Shown piece by piece: positions 11,301 to 22,938 of a DNA stretch of 64,000 nucleotides. The notes under the pieces are model-generated. The model was not told where the DNA came from, did not search any database, and was given only the letters and a program-made list of their open reading frames with translations. Origin of the DNA: Akebia trifoliata (Eukaryota; Streptophyta; Magnoliopsida; Ranunculales; Lardizabalaceae); NCBI GenBank assembly GCA_017979445.1, contig CM030717.1, positions 15,921,288-15,985,287 on the forward strand, read 5' to 3'. How positions within the stretch are numbered: position 1 is the first letter of the stretch; every line of letters starts with the position of its first letter. Made by a program: the position numbers and the translations under genes.

Positions 11301-11723
11301 CCAATAATCCCCAACCATCACGCAAGAGCTGAAATCCTAACTTTTTTTTCTTTTGTTTTATTGTAATATTTTGATAAAATGATATAGATCCATGTGTCAA
11401 TTTTTATTTAACTTTAAACAAGGCTTTAAAGGTTTTTTTTTTTTTTTTTTTTTAAATTGATACTTTCAATTTGTGTTTTCAAGCAACCAAACAAATGTAA
11501 AATTTGGCATTGAACACAACAACCAAGCATTCCAAATGCATGCAGAGTTTTGCATTTGTGGCAATTTGGGATGCAAATAAACACACCTATAAAATCAAAA
11601 CTCCAAGATTCTTAAATTTACTAACTACTACTATAACTAAATAACAAAAATATGAGAAAAAAAAGAAAAAGAAAAAGAAAAAGAAAATCAAACTGTTCTT
11701 GGACTACCCTATTAGTAGTATAT
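11301..11723. other. 3' flank of GDSL gene 1, shared with gene 2
   Basis: Contains a T-run (about 11433-11453). From about 11600 a block (CTCCAAGATTCTTAAAT ... ACTACTA-TA-ACTAAATAA) recurs at about 46605-46660 next to GDSL gene 2. The duplicated segment therefore includes the 3' UTR and a short downstream stretch. Confidence 0.6.
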
Positions 11724-14232
11724 TTAGGAGAAGACGTTGTCCATAAGATACTTGGCAGTAAATCTGTAGGCCACTTCAGTAGGGTGAACCGCATCCCAAA
11801 ATAAGTATTGAGAGGGGTTCGGACATATCGGAGTTAAAGCGTTGCAAAGGGGTCCCATTTCCGCAAATCCGGTTCCACAGCATCCTTTTTTAGTCTCCAC
11901 TAAACCTGCCACATAGGATGCACTATTCATCCATCACATTCAAACAGGGGTCTAAATTTTGGGCCGAGCCTAGATCTGATCTGGGTGTCTTTCGGCCCAA
12001 ACAGTATAGGGCCAGACCTCGATTCTAATTCTATGCTCAACTCATAGCCCGAGTACAAAGTAGGTTTTGGGGTCAGACCAACTTAAAAATAAAATCCGAA
12101 AATCCTATTTGAGAGGAAGGGGCTATATAGTCAGGTTAGGCTTGAGCTTAATTCTTGGTGTCGTGGCCCCTAATCAATTTCTATGCTCAACTTGTTGCTT
12201 GAGTACAAAGCAGGCTTCGGGTCAGGCCACTTTAAAAGTAAGGCCCGTTTGAAGGAAAGGGGCCATATGGTCAAGCTAGGCTTGAGCTTAATTTGGCATT
12301 CTTCGGGTAGGGTTCCATTTAAGATTTAATGGTTGAGCTTTGAGCTGGGCCAGCCTTTTGAGGGAAATGGATGAGGTCCAGTTCAAAGAGAGTCGTGGCA
12401 GAAAAACAGTAACTTATAAAAAAAGATCGAAGTTTTAATAAATGATCAAAAAGTACTTTTTTAAAATTTACTAAATTCAAATTAAAACGTCGAATTATCC
12501 AGTGTTTTAATAACTTTCTGGACTGTCCAATGTTTTACATTGTATTTCTCGACAGTATGACTATTTTAGTTGTTTTTGTAACTTTTATTTAAATATATAT
12601 ATATATATAACTAGAAAATTTTCCATTTTTTAATCATTTTCACCTAAAAAATCAGAAGATGGTTTGAGGAAGGGGAGGATAGCAGGAGGGATTAGGCCCA
12701 GCCCAGCCCAAATGGCCTTTAAGATATTCCTAGAGTCAAATCATATGGGTCCAAATTTTGGGCTGGCCTAGGTCTATTTTTGCGGCCCACAGGAGTATTT
12801 TAGAAAATTTTCTGAACCAAGTTATAATTTCATTTTCAGTATGGACAAAATCAATTATATGCCTAATTTAGTTTATGTAGTTTCACCAAAACAGCTGCAT
12901 GATGTACAATTAGGTTTTCTATTTTATTTATTGACCCTTCCAGTTAATCTGCATTCACCTAAGTGTCCAGATGAATGTTTTTCTATGAAATTAATGACTG
13001 ATCTCATAAACAAAAATTAATACTGGTCTGGTTCAGTAGTTTTGACAAAATATATAATTGTTTTACCAAGTAATTTAGTATTATAGGGGTCAAAGACTAC
13101 CATATCTTTCTGGGTGGTTGATCATGTCCATCATTGGATCATAAAGATTGCCATAGATCATTTTGCTCCCCGGAAGCGATGCTTGTAGTTGAACGAGCAA
13201 TTTCTGTAACTTCAAATTATAGATACGAGCATTTGTATTCTCTTCATCCAAGCATGTCCGTTCGACTGGATTCTCAAATTTTGCCGTCATCTGGATTGGT
13301 ATGCAACCGATCGGACTAAGCCCTGGAACTGCAAAGATACGGCATCCCATATCGTATAGTTCCTATAAATACATTAAAAATTAAAAAATAAAAAACTTTA
13401 GATATCAAACAGTAACTTAAAAAAAAAAATTCTAATATACTTATTTTGTGGGCATGAAAGATTATAAAAAAAAAAAATAATAAAAGTTTAATAAATTAAA
13501 CATATACAAAAAAAAATAAAAATTGGGATGGGATCAGTTGACTCATAAAGAATGATATATCATATAGGGATTAATGATTATGTGCATGAGAGAGAGAGAG
13601 AGAGAGAGACGTAGGTGAGTCACCTTAACTAGGCCTTGTAACCTTTGTAGTAGAAAATCTTGATACCCACTAATATTAAATTGTAGCATCCTTGTAGGAA
13701 TGTCATAATAATTAAAAAGAAGATCGTTAGTTCCAGCACTTATCAAAACCAATGCACCACTCACTATCTTATCACTCTCTTCTTTCCCCACCAACTTCTC
13801 AAGCCTCTCTTTATATTCCTTAAAGTAGTTTGGTTGCACTGAAACTGGGATCACTCCAGACACTGCAGTTGTAAGATCATCAAAACCTGATCCAGCCGAT
13901 GCAAAGCTTACACCTGTCGAGAGTTCACTATCAGGTAAACTTGGATTCAAGTAAGGAGGAACTAACTTCTTGATCCCAAGCATCGACGCCAATAAATCTG
14001 GGACTAGTACACCATTCGAAAACCTCCCCGTGGCAACGTGATTGGGGAAAGCTTGACCGTACGGATAGTGATCGCTCCTAAATAACGTTGGTATGAAGTT
14101 GTTGTTTCCTGTATCCACTGTTGAATCACCAAAGATAAGAATAGCTGGATATTTTGAGTAGGCATCACATGTGTTGATGATGATGATACTGATGTGGGTC
14201 AGGATGGTGAAGAAGATGAGGGTTGACGACAT
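11724..14232 (-). CDS. GDSL esterase/lipase (EXL-like), gene 1, three exons, 350 aa
   Basis: SGNH/GDSL hydrolase of the plant lipase-like family; substrate not predictable. Exons on the - strand are 14232-13624 (609 nt, 203 codons), 13362-13101 (262 nt) and 11905-11724 (182 nt), with GT-AG introns of 261 and 1195 bp. The sum is 1053 nt, the normal length for the family. The N-terminus (LIFFTILTHISIIIINT) is a signal peptide, so the product is probably secreted. Catalytic blocks: nucleophile in FGDSTVDTGNNN (Ser37), block II around ATGRFSNG, block III SAGTND (Asn169), and Asp328/His331 in DAVHP. The C-terminal KGCCGTG block is spliced together at phase 1 (TATG/GTTTAG). The first ATG was chosen because it immediately precedes the hydrophobic leader. 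A close paralogue lies at 46732-50205 on the same strand. Confidence 0.92.
11935..12790. repeat. Repeat-rich insertion inside intron 2 of GDSL gene 1
   Basis: Contains TTTTGGGCCGAGCC and related GGGCC/GGCCC motifs. A duplication of about 120 bp occurs at about 12020-12295: both halves carry CTATGCTCAACT, GAGTACAAAG and AGGCTTGAGCTTAATT. The intron of gene 2 keeps only the flanks of this block (TTGGGCCGAGCATAG near 46965), so the middle was gained here or lost there. No coding sequence. Confidence 0.5.
13589..13609. repeat. (AG)n microsatellite beside the intron 1 donor
   Basis: About ten AG units directly downstream of the first 5' splice site of GDSL gene 1, on the transcript strand a CT run. 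The paralogue has a shorter, interrupted version at about 49577-49595. Confidence 0.85.
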
Positions 14233-14306
14233 GGTTGAATATTGAGAGTTAGCGTAGTTAGGGAGACAAGAAAATATTTTTTGTTGTTTATTTATTTATT
14301 ATTTAT

Positions 14307-14314
14307 TATTTATA
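14307..14314 (-). promoter_or_regulatory. TATA box of GDSL gene 1
   Basis: Reads TATAAATA on the - strand, 75 nt upstream of the ATG, inside a region shared with gene 2. It predicts a leader of roughly 45-50 nt. A (GA)n run lies just upstream of it. Confidence 0.55.
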
Positions 14315-14805
14315 GAGAGAGAGAGACTCGATAAATGTATAATTACTAACAAACACGGAACGTTATTGATTGTGTTTATGTCTTATGGTGTTTATTTATT
14401 AATAAAACATATAATTACGTAAATAAATGGATGTTTTAGGCCATTTTGATTTAGAGTTGCGATCCTATACGTTTTCTCTGTGCCTATAGATAGGATTGGT
14501 GTCTATGTGGCACAATTTGATTAGAAAATAAGTGCTTTACACAACATGCACGGGTTGATTAGGAGTTTAAAGAGTTTTAAATTCCAACTAAAAAGCGTAC
14601 CGCGTATTATTAGATCATGAGTCATATCTATAATATCTCAAAGACTAACTATTCAAAACGGTCTCCGGTTTCTATAACAACATTAAGTTTCTACTATGTG
14701 CAATTTTATTGGAGTTCAAATACATCGGGATGGATGCGTGCACAGTTTCATTAAGAGTTTTAACCTCCAACAAAAACGTCCACCTTACTTATTGATTAAA
14801 AATAG
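14315..14805. other. Upstream region of GDSL gene 1
   Basis: The first 150 bp resemble the upstream region of gene 2 (ATTATTGATTGT and GTAAATAAATG blocks at 50300 and 50580). Further out there is a diverged direct repeat: AGAGTTTTAAATTCCAACTAAAAAGCG near 14570 against GAGTTTTAACCTCCAACAAAAACG near 14755. No gene. Confidence 0.45.
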
Positions 14806-15583
14806 GAAAAATTATTTAAAGAACCCTCATGAAAGAGTTTTTTTCTAAATAATCCCTAAGTTTTCAACGATAGCTTGACAGGACATTTAGTAAAATTTTT
14901 TCTTTCTTAATGATCCATGGACCTCATCTCCCACATTTTTCACGATTGAATGCCCTAATCGTTCGAATTCATCGTTTTCATAAATTAAAAAAAAAATGAA
15001 TTTTTGACATCTCAATTGAGTTTCAGAGATTTCATTCCATCGGAATGGATTTAAGAAATAAGAAAAAGTCATTTTTAAGGATTTTGTCAATTATTTTGAA
15101 GATGTATGTAAAAAATTATCAATTTTTTTTTTCCTTTTTTCTTAATTTTTGAAGGAAATCGATCAAGAATAATTCGTCTGGGTTGAAATCATCTAAACAA
15201 GTTATTATCTCAAGTTTTTAGTTGATCTTTTCATGTTTTTTAATCAGAAAAACTCGAAAATTGACAATGGATGATTTTTACTAGTGTCGAGTTTACCATT
15301 TTTTATTTAAAAAGTGGTAAACTCGACAATAAATAATGGTGAGTTCGACAATAAAAATTATAAACTCGAGACTAAATAAAAAAGAATCGTGTTTGACAGT
15401 AATAAAAAGTGGTGAATTAGACGGTAAATAAAAAAGTAGTGAGTTCGCCAATAACATAGTAGCATTAAGGTAGTAACATTAAGAAAGTAAAAGTTTACCA
15501 AATGTCCTATCAAATTAGCTTGCAAAACTTAAGAACTATTTAGAAAGAAACCCTTCCATGAGGGTCTTTTAAGTAATTTTTTC
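14806..15583. mobile_element. Non-autonomous TIR element, 778 bp
   Basis: The left end GAAAAATTATTTAAAGAACC and the reverse complement of the right end, GAAAAAATTACTTAAAAGAC, begin inverted repeats of roughly 90 bp that continue through CCCTCATG...AGGGTTT and TTTCTAAATA. The interior has the GTGGTAAACTCGACAATAAA minisatellite shared with 676-984. A clear target duplication was not found. No coding capacity. It lies upstream of GDSL gene 1, absent at the corresponding place of gene 2. Confidence 0.7.
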
Positions 15584-15649
15584 AAAAACACGTTCACCTT
15601 ACCTTTATTATATATAGGAATGGGACACCATTCTGGATCCTAACTCTAT

Positions 15650-15745
15650 GTCACGTGGAATTAAATGGTAGTAAATTCAGAGTAGATTGATCACCTTTTG
15701 TTCGAAAGTGAGATTTTTGTCATAGAATAATTTAAGTTTTTAAAA
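15650..15745. other. Upstream block duplicated at both GDSL genes
   Basis: Matches 50705-50840 in diverged form (GTTCGAAAGTGAGA / GATCGAAAGTGAGA and ATAATTTAAGTTTT). This marks how far the original tandem duplication reached upstream. Confidence 0.5.
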
Positions 15746-15746
15746 A

Positions 15747-15855
15747 AGAGTTGTTATTAGCACCCCAACTTTTACTTATTACACTTCAACTAAAAATAAA
15801 GAAAATAAGTGCATAGTTGAGAATTAGTAAAAGTTGGGCACCAATAGAAACTCTC
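15747..15855. mobile_element. Small palindromic MITE, about 109 bp
   Basis: The left arm CACCCCAACTTTTACTTATT pairs with the right arm AATTAGTAAAAGTTGGGCACC, with complementarity continuing to AGAG/CTCT at the ends. One arm of the same family lies at about 46505-46555 (GTAATAAGTAAAAGTTGGGG). Confidence 0.55.
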
Positions 15856-16058
15856 TTTTTTCTAGATTTATAATTTTTGGATTTAGGATTTTATAAGAGC
15901 TTAATCATAATTATAAACAATTACTGAAATTGTTTGAAGGAGTCTTGTAATGTTTTGTAATGTTTACATTATAATTTTACCCAAACCTTTGTCATGTTCC
16001 AAGTGTGTATTTTAACCTTTAATTCGGGTGTTATAAATAATTTAAGGAATGGTGAATC

Positions 16059-18027
16059 TGTTATTAAATGTGAATGAAATTCTTTTTTTGAAAAATAAAA
16101 TCATTTTATTTGCTTTTTTGAAGGTTTGAGTCTTAAACCTCTTTTTTTTTTTATATATGTCTTCTAGTTTATTTTTTGGGAAAATTATAAATAATAATAA
16201 AACTAAAAAATTAATTACAAAAAAAAGTACAAATTTTTTATAATTTACAATTAGGAACTAAAATTGGCACATAAAATACCGATTTTTTAATTTAATATTA
16301 AAATGTAAAAAAACGGCACTTTATGTGCCGCAAATTTTGTTTTTAAATTTTTTTTTTTAACCCGACACTTCAATTGCTGTAACATTTTTTGTTATTATTT
16401 TTTTAAGTTCTTGTGCACTTCAAGGAGATTTGTTGTTGCAAAAGTTACGTACTACGCTGTTATACAAACGTCGTAATGCCATGTGTATTAAAATAACAAG
16501 TGAGTGGAATGGGAGTAGAGATCCAATACAGTGCGTCGTACCCAACCAAGGTCAGCTGGCACCCCATTTTATGCTACATGGGTTCGTTTGGGACCCACGG
16601 ACCAGATCGATATGTGGGCCACGCCTTGGGGTGCCATCTAACGTGGTTGGGTATGACACAACGTACTGGATCCCTACTCCCATTCCACTTGTTATTTTAA
16701 TACACATGACGTTACGTCATTGGTTTTGCATCTTAGCACGTAATTTTCGGTACAGAAAATCTCAATTCCTTCAAGTGCTAGAGAATTTTAAAAAAATAAC
16801 AAAAAAAAGTTACCGTAGTTAAAGTGCCAGGTTTTAAATAAATAAAACAAACAAACAAACAAACAAAATTTTGCGGCATTTAAAATACTGATTTTTTACA
16901 TTTTAATATTAAATTGAAAAATCGGCACTTTAATTGCCAATTTCGATTCATAATTGTCAATTACAAAAGTTTATACTTTTTTGATAATTAAATTTTTAGT
17001 TTGATTTTTTAAATATAACTTTCTCTTATTTTTTCTTATCTTCCATTTTGCATTTTGCCTTTTGCTTTTGACCTTTTTGTAGCTTCTTTATGAAATTGAG
17101 GTAAAGTGTATTGTTAGTGTTTAGGTTCACATGAGATAGAAATAAGGATGAGAACCTCTTAATAACCTCTATTTTATTCTAGCTTAGTTAGAAGCTCTCA
17201 AAGGTATCCCAAAAATGTCACACACGCGAGCACGCTGTGCTGAGTCAAGTTAGGTGGGGTGTGGAGGGGCTCTTCGAGCCCAAGTGTCATGGTCGTGTTC
17301 TTTCGAAGCGAGGTCATGCGACGCAAAAGGGTGCTAATCTACAAAAAAAACCTGTAAAAATGATCGTACACCACAATACGTAGCAAGCAAATAAGATAAC
17401 GGGACAACATAAGGTAAAGTCCGGAGGCAAGTTTGTTGATATAATATTGATTACACGGAGTAATACGTTACAAAAGTAAATATGTGTATTATAATGCACC
17501 TGATGATCTATGACATGCGGGATTTCCACGTAGCTTGGCATGAGGACTAGAGTCAACGTGGGTGTAGGCTAGGAATTGAGAAGCACTAGACATCCTTCCT
17601 ACAAAAAGTACTCTCAATCTTTGCTAGGTTTCCAGAATAAAACATCAAGAGTGGAGGCCAGTCATACTCCCTTATTATTAAAATGTCACTAAGCTAATAG
17701 ATATGCCCTGTCATGGGACTGATATAACTTCATATTGAGCCTTACATAGTATTACATGGGTGCTCTCAGGTAACTCCAGGGCGAACTATACCTATACTCT
17801 AGGTGTCAAAATACATGGCCGTTACACCAAGGCTATGGGTTTGCTATGATCTATACTGCTATTGTGTCTTTCACATGACACAAATATGAAATCTACATCT
17901 ACTACCATCAACAAAATTATTGCTCTTGGATTTATGTTCGCTGTTAATTTCATTTATTAGATTAGTTCTTTCCATAAAAGCTTTATTACAATTTGTGTGT
18001 TTGCCTATTATTATTTAATTCGACTTA
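16059..18027 (+). repeat. 5' LTR of copia element A (interrupted)
   Basis: Matches the 3' LTR at 45293-46216 at both ends. The 848-bp MULE plus its 9-bp duplication interrupts it. The middle (about 17290-17835) is unlike the middle of the 3' LTR (about 45620-46025), apart from scattered similarity. The end is set where similarity stops. No initiator-Met primer-binding site is readable behind it. Confidence 0.65.
16178..17025. mobile_element. Foldback MULE, 848 bp, non-autonomous
   Basis: Flanked by a perfect 9-bp target duplication TTATTTTTT (16169-16177 and 17026-17034). The ends are GGGAAAATTATAAATAA and, reverse complemented, GAGAAAGTTATATTTAA. The inverted repeat does not stop at the ends: it continues through CGGCACTTTA...GCCG and TGTGTATTAAAATAACAAG to the centre near 16600, so almost the whole element is one giant imperfect hairpin. 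The 3' LTR of copia A lacks it, which proves the insertion. The frames inside (130 aa and 66 aa) follow from the palindrome and are not supported as genes. Confidence 0.85.
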
Positions 18028-18039
18028 ACCAAAAATGCC

Positions 18040-19769
18040 TCACGTTAATCACTAGTAGAAACCTGAATTGTTTGACGGCTCAAACTTTAAGAGGTAGTAG
18101 TCAAAGATGTTGTTTCACTTGACTACGTTGCAATTGGTAGAACTACTTTTGTGAACGCATTCCTATTAATTATTTGGAACATGAACTTTTGCTACAACAA
18201 AAGTAAAAAAAAAAAAGGTGGACTCACTACAATTATCTCTGTTGAAATTATATTATGAATGATTTAATTCCCACTTTATATGATGTTTATGCTCATTATA
18301 AAATTGCAAAAGAGTTGTGGGAGACGCTATAAAAGAAATACATTATAGAAGATGTTGGATCTAAGAAATTCGTTGTGGGGAGGTTTTAGATTTTAAAATG
18401 GAAGATGGAAAATCTGTTATAGCCAAAGTAGAGGAGCTACAATTGATAATCCATGGAATCTTGGTAGAATGCTACAAAATTTGTGAGGGTTTCCAAGTTT
18501 GATTCTATTGTAGAGAAACTACAACCTATGTGGAAAGATTCCAGAACAAGCCAGAAACATAAGAAAAAGGAAATGACCTAGAAAATCTAACTGTTTGACT
18601 TCGTATAGAAGAACAAAATAAGGTCAATGAGCTAAAAAAGAAGACCTTCGAATTTAGATCCAAGGCTAATCTTATTAAAGGAAAGCTTGACAAATTTCAG
18701 AAACCTAAGTATGACTTCAAAAAGATGTCAAGTGACAAAAACAAAAGGCCTAAGGTAACCTTCATAAAATCAAAAGGGAATTGTTTTGTTTGTGGGAGAC
18801 TAGGGCATCTAGCTTATTTCTATCGTGAGAAGAAAGGTCAAGAAAAAACAAAGGGTAAATAGCCCCAAGCATATGTGGCTGAGGATGGAAAATTTTCTAT
18901 TGTTGTTTCTAAAGTGAATTTTGTTAATGACATGAGGAATTCGTGGATAGATACTAGAGCCACCAAGCATATTTGTGAAAATATAAATGCATTTACCTCC
19001 TACATACCTGTAGGGGAAAGTAAAACAATTGTTTATGGGCAACTCATCAACATCTAAAGTGACGGAAAAAGGGACCTTGACACTAAAGTTCCTAGGAATA
19101 ACCTCATGGTTAAGGACATTCTTCATGTTCCGGACATTCATAATAACCTAGTCTCGGGTTCTTTCCTCAATAAGAAAGGGTCCAAATTAATTTTCGAGGC
19201 AAATAAGTTTGTGTCATCTAGGAGTGGGTCTTTTATAGGGAAAGGGTATCTGAATGATGGGCTTTTAAATCTAATGGTTAAAAATATAAATAAGCTTCTT
19301 CTGCTTATATTGTTGGCTCTTATAGTATTTGGCATGGTAGAGTGGGTCATGTTTGCAAATTTTTCATTCATAAACTAATAAATTTAGGAATAATTTTCAG
19401 AACAATCAAAATAACAAATGAAAAATGCAGAATTTGTATAGAATCCAAATATACTAAGAAACCTTTTAATAGAGTAGATAAATGTATTGAACTTCTAGGA
19501 CTAATCCATGATGGTTTAGGAGATTTGAAGGGTTTTGGAACTAGAGGTGGGAACAAATTGTTTGTGACCTTTATTGATGATTTTTTTTTTACGTATTGTA
19601 CATTTTATCTTCTTAAAATCAAAGATGAGGTCTTAGAAAAATTCATAATCTACAAACAGGGATAAAAAAAAACCAATTAGATAAAAGGATCAAAGTTTTA
19701 ATATCAAATAGAGGAGGAGAATATTATTCTGGACATTTGATAAATTCTATCCAGATAATGGAATCATTC
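18040..19769 (+). pseudogene. Copia A gag, protease and first half of integrase
   Basis: In mixed frames: KPELFDGSNFKR...SKMLFHLTTLQL (gag, 18060-18150); a zinc knuckle NCFVCGRLGHLAYF whose last Cys has become Tyr (18780-18830); protease WIDTRATKHIC (18942); the GAG-pre-integrase block and KCRICIESKYTKKPF (19425); and integrase NKLFVTFIDDF (19550-19580). Numerous stops and frame changes. The sequence breaks off at 19769, where the Tat element is inserted, and resumes at 37496. Confidence 0.85.
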
Positions 19770-21450
19770 TGTAGACACCCAAATTTGAGCGGGCCCTCGA
19801 CGCAAAGTGCCCCAAAAATAGCAAAAATCGGAATGGGCTCCGAAGCCCAAACCTACCAAAAATCCAATAAATTTTGTCATCTTATTTTTAATAAACGGCC
19901 CAAGGCCTTTCACGTGGCCCATGGGCCCAACACCTCATCACCCTCCTACATTCATCAATCCAACTCAATGCAAGTCTAAACCCATCCTTATCCTACCTAC
20001 TACCCAAGCCCATTCAATTCAACCCATTCAACCTAAACCCATCCTTATCCTACCCACTACCCAAGCCCATTCAACTCAACCCAACACATTACCCAAGCCC
20101 AATTCTCTACCTAAGCCCAACATCACAACCAATCACCCAATATGACACATGTCATCACCCCCTTCCACCTCCCTCATCCAACCAACCAACTCCATTACTT
20201 CCCTCCAAAAATTAATTCAACCCATAACTCTACCCTAACATATCCTATCCATTCTCTCAAATCAAACACTTATAACCTATCACCCTCCCCTAATCTACTC
20301 CCATCATTTCCTACAAAACCCATCTCTACAACCTACACCTACACCCATCCTCTCAAATCAAACACTCATCCTTTCATATCAATTCATCTCAACCCTTCAT
20401 TTCCACCCACTTTGACACATGTCATCATCTCCCTCACCCTCCCAAAATATCATCAACCACCCTCTTAAATCCTCCATTCTCTTAAATCAAACACCACTTA
20501 ATCACAACCACCAATTAATTACCCCCTTTAAAAAATCTCATCCTCTCAACCACTCTCATCAATTCCCCTCACCAAACACTCAACCTAAATGGGTTGGGTT
20601 GGATCCAACCCATTTGGGTTGTAAACAACCCATTTAACCCCCCTTCCCTAAATACCCTCCAACCTCCATCAAATTACACCCACCATTCTCTTAAATCCCA
20701 TACCATTCTATCACTTCTCAATCCTTCACCCCATTATACCCCTAAAATAACCCTCCAACTTCTATAAAAACCCACCCATTCTCCCCTTATAACACCTAAT
20801 GAAAATTTGACAAAAAAATCTCTAAAAATTCACAACTCACCTCAACTCTCTACTCCTACTCTACTCTCAACACCCAACTCTCAACTCTCAACTCTCAACC
20901 TTCTCTCAAACAAATCAAGCAAGGAAGAAGAAGTCAAGGAAGGTCAAAGGAAGTCAAGGAAGGTCAAGGTGGGTTGACAAAAGGAACACCCCCCTCAACC
21001 CCCCTCTTCTACTTTCCCTTTCTCCACACATTTGCACACACCACTATGGTATAAATCACCAAAGGGCCCCTTCTTCATAAGGGTGCCCTCAATGATTTGG
21101 ATCTATATCGAAAGCCCCTCACACTTGAGGGCACACATCAAATGTTTTTTTTTTTTTTTTTATCTTCTTTATTTAAAAAAAAAACCGAATCCGAGGTTAC
21201 CACATTACGTGGATGGAGTAGGGTGCCTAACACCTTCCCTACTCCATAAATGGACCCCCTTACCTTGAATCAAGGTTGGACCAAATATGCTCTATCCATA
21301 TGTGAGTCATCAAATGTCTAAATGACATGTTTTTCAAAAAATACAAATTCGGGTGACCATTCACACCCAATTCCGCATTTGAATGGTGGCGACTCCAAAA
21401 CACCCCAAAGTGGAGGGATGTTTTAAAATATCGAAAATCCCGTGTCCACA
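19770..21450 (+). repeat. 5' LTR of Tat element 1
   Basis: 1681 bp. The promoter-like TATAAAAA is at 20763-20770. A local palindrome with 11-bp arms AAATGGGTTGG / CCAACCCATTT lies near 20587-20615. The C- and A-rich composition of the first kilobase, with repeats of CCCAAGCCCATTCAA, produces open frames (19737-20637) that are not genes. Confidence 0.95.
20763..20770 (+). promoter_or_regulatory. LTR TATA box of Tat element 1
   Basis: TATAAAAA in the 5' LTR, repeated at 36808-36815 in the 3' LTR. It probably positions the start of the genomic RNA about 30 bp downstream. Inferred from position and sequence only. Confidence 0.5.
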
Positions 21451-21452
21451 GC

Positions 21453-21471
21453 TTGGCGACTCCGCTGGGGA
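21453..21471 (+). other. Primer-binding site of Tat element 1
   Basis: TTGGCGACTCCGCTGGGGA starts two bases after the LTR. Its complement ends in GGAGTCGCCA, that is a tRNA 3' end with CCA. The match fits an arginine-type tRNA, as reported for Ogre/Tat elements. The tRNA identity is from memory of family knowledge. Confidence 0.75.
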
Positions 21472-22294
21472 TACATACTAGTAGGTCCGACCCTCTTCTT
21501 TGATTCGGTTATTTAAAAAAAAAAATAAAAAATGTGTTCGCCTTCCTTTTTGTTGTGTTTTCTTTTTATTTATCTACTAACGTTTGCTTTGTTTGTTTTG
21601 TTTTATTTATTTCACAAGTTCACATGGGAATGGTTGTAATATTTATTTACATATGTTTTTGTTTTATTTTTACTTTTGAACAAGGGATGTAAGGATGGAT
21701 ACGATTCAAAAAAATACACGCACATGCACATGCGATTCATACCCCTATGCATAAGCCACCCCCTCCCATTTAATTTTCTAACCACGGATGCCGGTACTCT
21801 CAAGCCTCCGAGATCGCTATTTTGGGTGGCTGGGAGGAGAACATCCACCCCATTCACCAACCCAAGATGTGTGCACTTCGGTGTCCATCATCAAGGTTTG
21901 AAGAATGGGTAGCCGAAAAACCACCCACAAACCGCATGCATCGAAACGTAACTAATAGACAAAGGACACTAAGGTTTCCAAATTTAATTCCGTATCCATC
22001 CCACTTGTGTGTGTTGTAATTTTATTTTATTATTTTTCTTGTAGCCCACGATGGCAAGTTGTATAGATTTTAGGATTTTTATGTTTTGTTCTCATTTATA
22101 TGTCCCCCTAGGTAAAAGGGGGAAATCTGTTTTTTTTTTATGTCATCATATGCATCATCAAAAAAAAAAAAAGTGACATTTTTTGTGGCCCCAGCCAAAA
22201 AACAGAGGCTATGTGCCTCAAAACCCAAGAATTTCGGGCCAAAATGGGATGAGGATCAAAAACAGAGCAAGGTTGGAAGGCCAGAAAAGGTTCT
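21472..22294 (+). other. First part of the Tat element 1 leader
   Basis: Untranslated leader between primer-binding site and the first repeat array. Short frames on both strands but no recognisable protein. Confidence 0.5.
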
Positions 22295-22674
22295 GGTCCG
22301 TGCTTGAAGCACGGACTCAAGAAATATTGTCAAGTCCGTGCTTAGAAAACGGACTGGGCAAATTTTCTTAAGTCCGTGCATGAAGCACGGACCAAAAAAA
22401 AAAAAAAAAAAAAAAATTTGATGTTCTGGTCCGTACTTGAAGCACGGACCAGGCAAAAAGTGTTAGGTCCGTGCATGAAAAACGGACCCAAAAAAAAAAA
22501 AAAAAAATTTTGATGTTCTGGTCCGTACTTGAAGCACGGACCAGCAAAAAAGTGTTAGGTCCGTGCATGAAAAACGGACCCAAAAAAACAAAAAAAAAAA
22601 ATTTTGATGTTCTGGTCCGTACTTGAAGCACGGACCAGCCAAAAGGTCTTAGGTCCGTACTTGAAAAACGGACC
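22295..22674 (+). repeat. Leader array R1: nine GGTCCGT/ACGGACC hairpins separated by A-runs
   Basis: Nine palindromic units of about 23 nt with stem GGTCCGT...ACGGACC (GTCCGT...ACGGAC in the first three). The 9-nt loop alternates between two types (CTTGAAGC-like and CATGAAAA-like). Units are separated by spacers containing A-runs of up to about 27. The first unit extends its stem to ten pairs (GTCCGTGCTT/AAGCACGGAC). The 66- and 87-aa frames on the opposite strand here arise from the repeat. Confidence 0.9.
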
Positions 22675-22675
22675 C

Positions 22676-22708
<33 letters not shown>

Positions 22709-22938
22709 TTTTTTTTGCTCATTTCGTTCCTTACGTCAGTCTTAACAACTTTTTTTCTTGAAGTTTTTTTTAGTTTTGAGTTTTAAAGCTTGAAAATGAT
22801 CAAATGATTAACTTTACTAGAAAACTCAGGGCCTACCACTTGTAATCGATCTCGCTCCAAACGAATTTTGCCCAACGCGGCTCACTATCAATCGCGGTCA
22901 TAATCAAACTTGTCCTTCTTCGAGTATACACTTCAAAA

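Noticed and set aside
16430..16822. 130-codon frame as a gene
   Set aside because: It lies across the centre of a palindromic MULE, is read through both arms, and has no known domain.
19737..20637. Several proline- and serine-rich frames, repeated at 35668-36682
   Set aside because: They lie in the C/A-rich U3 part of both LTRs of Tat element 1.
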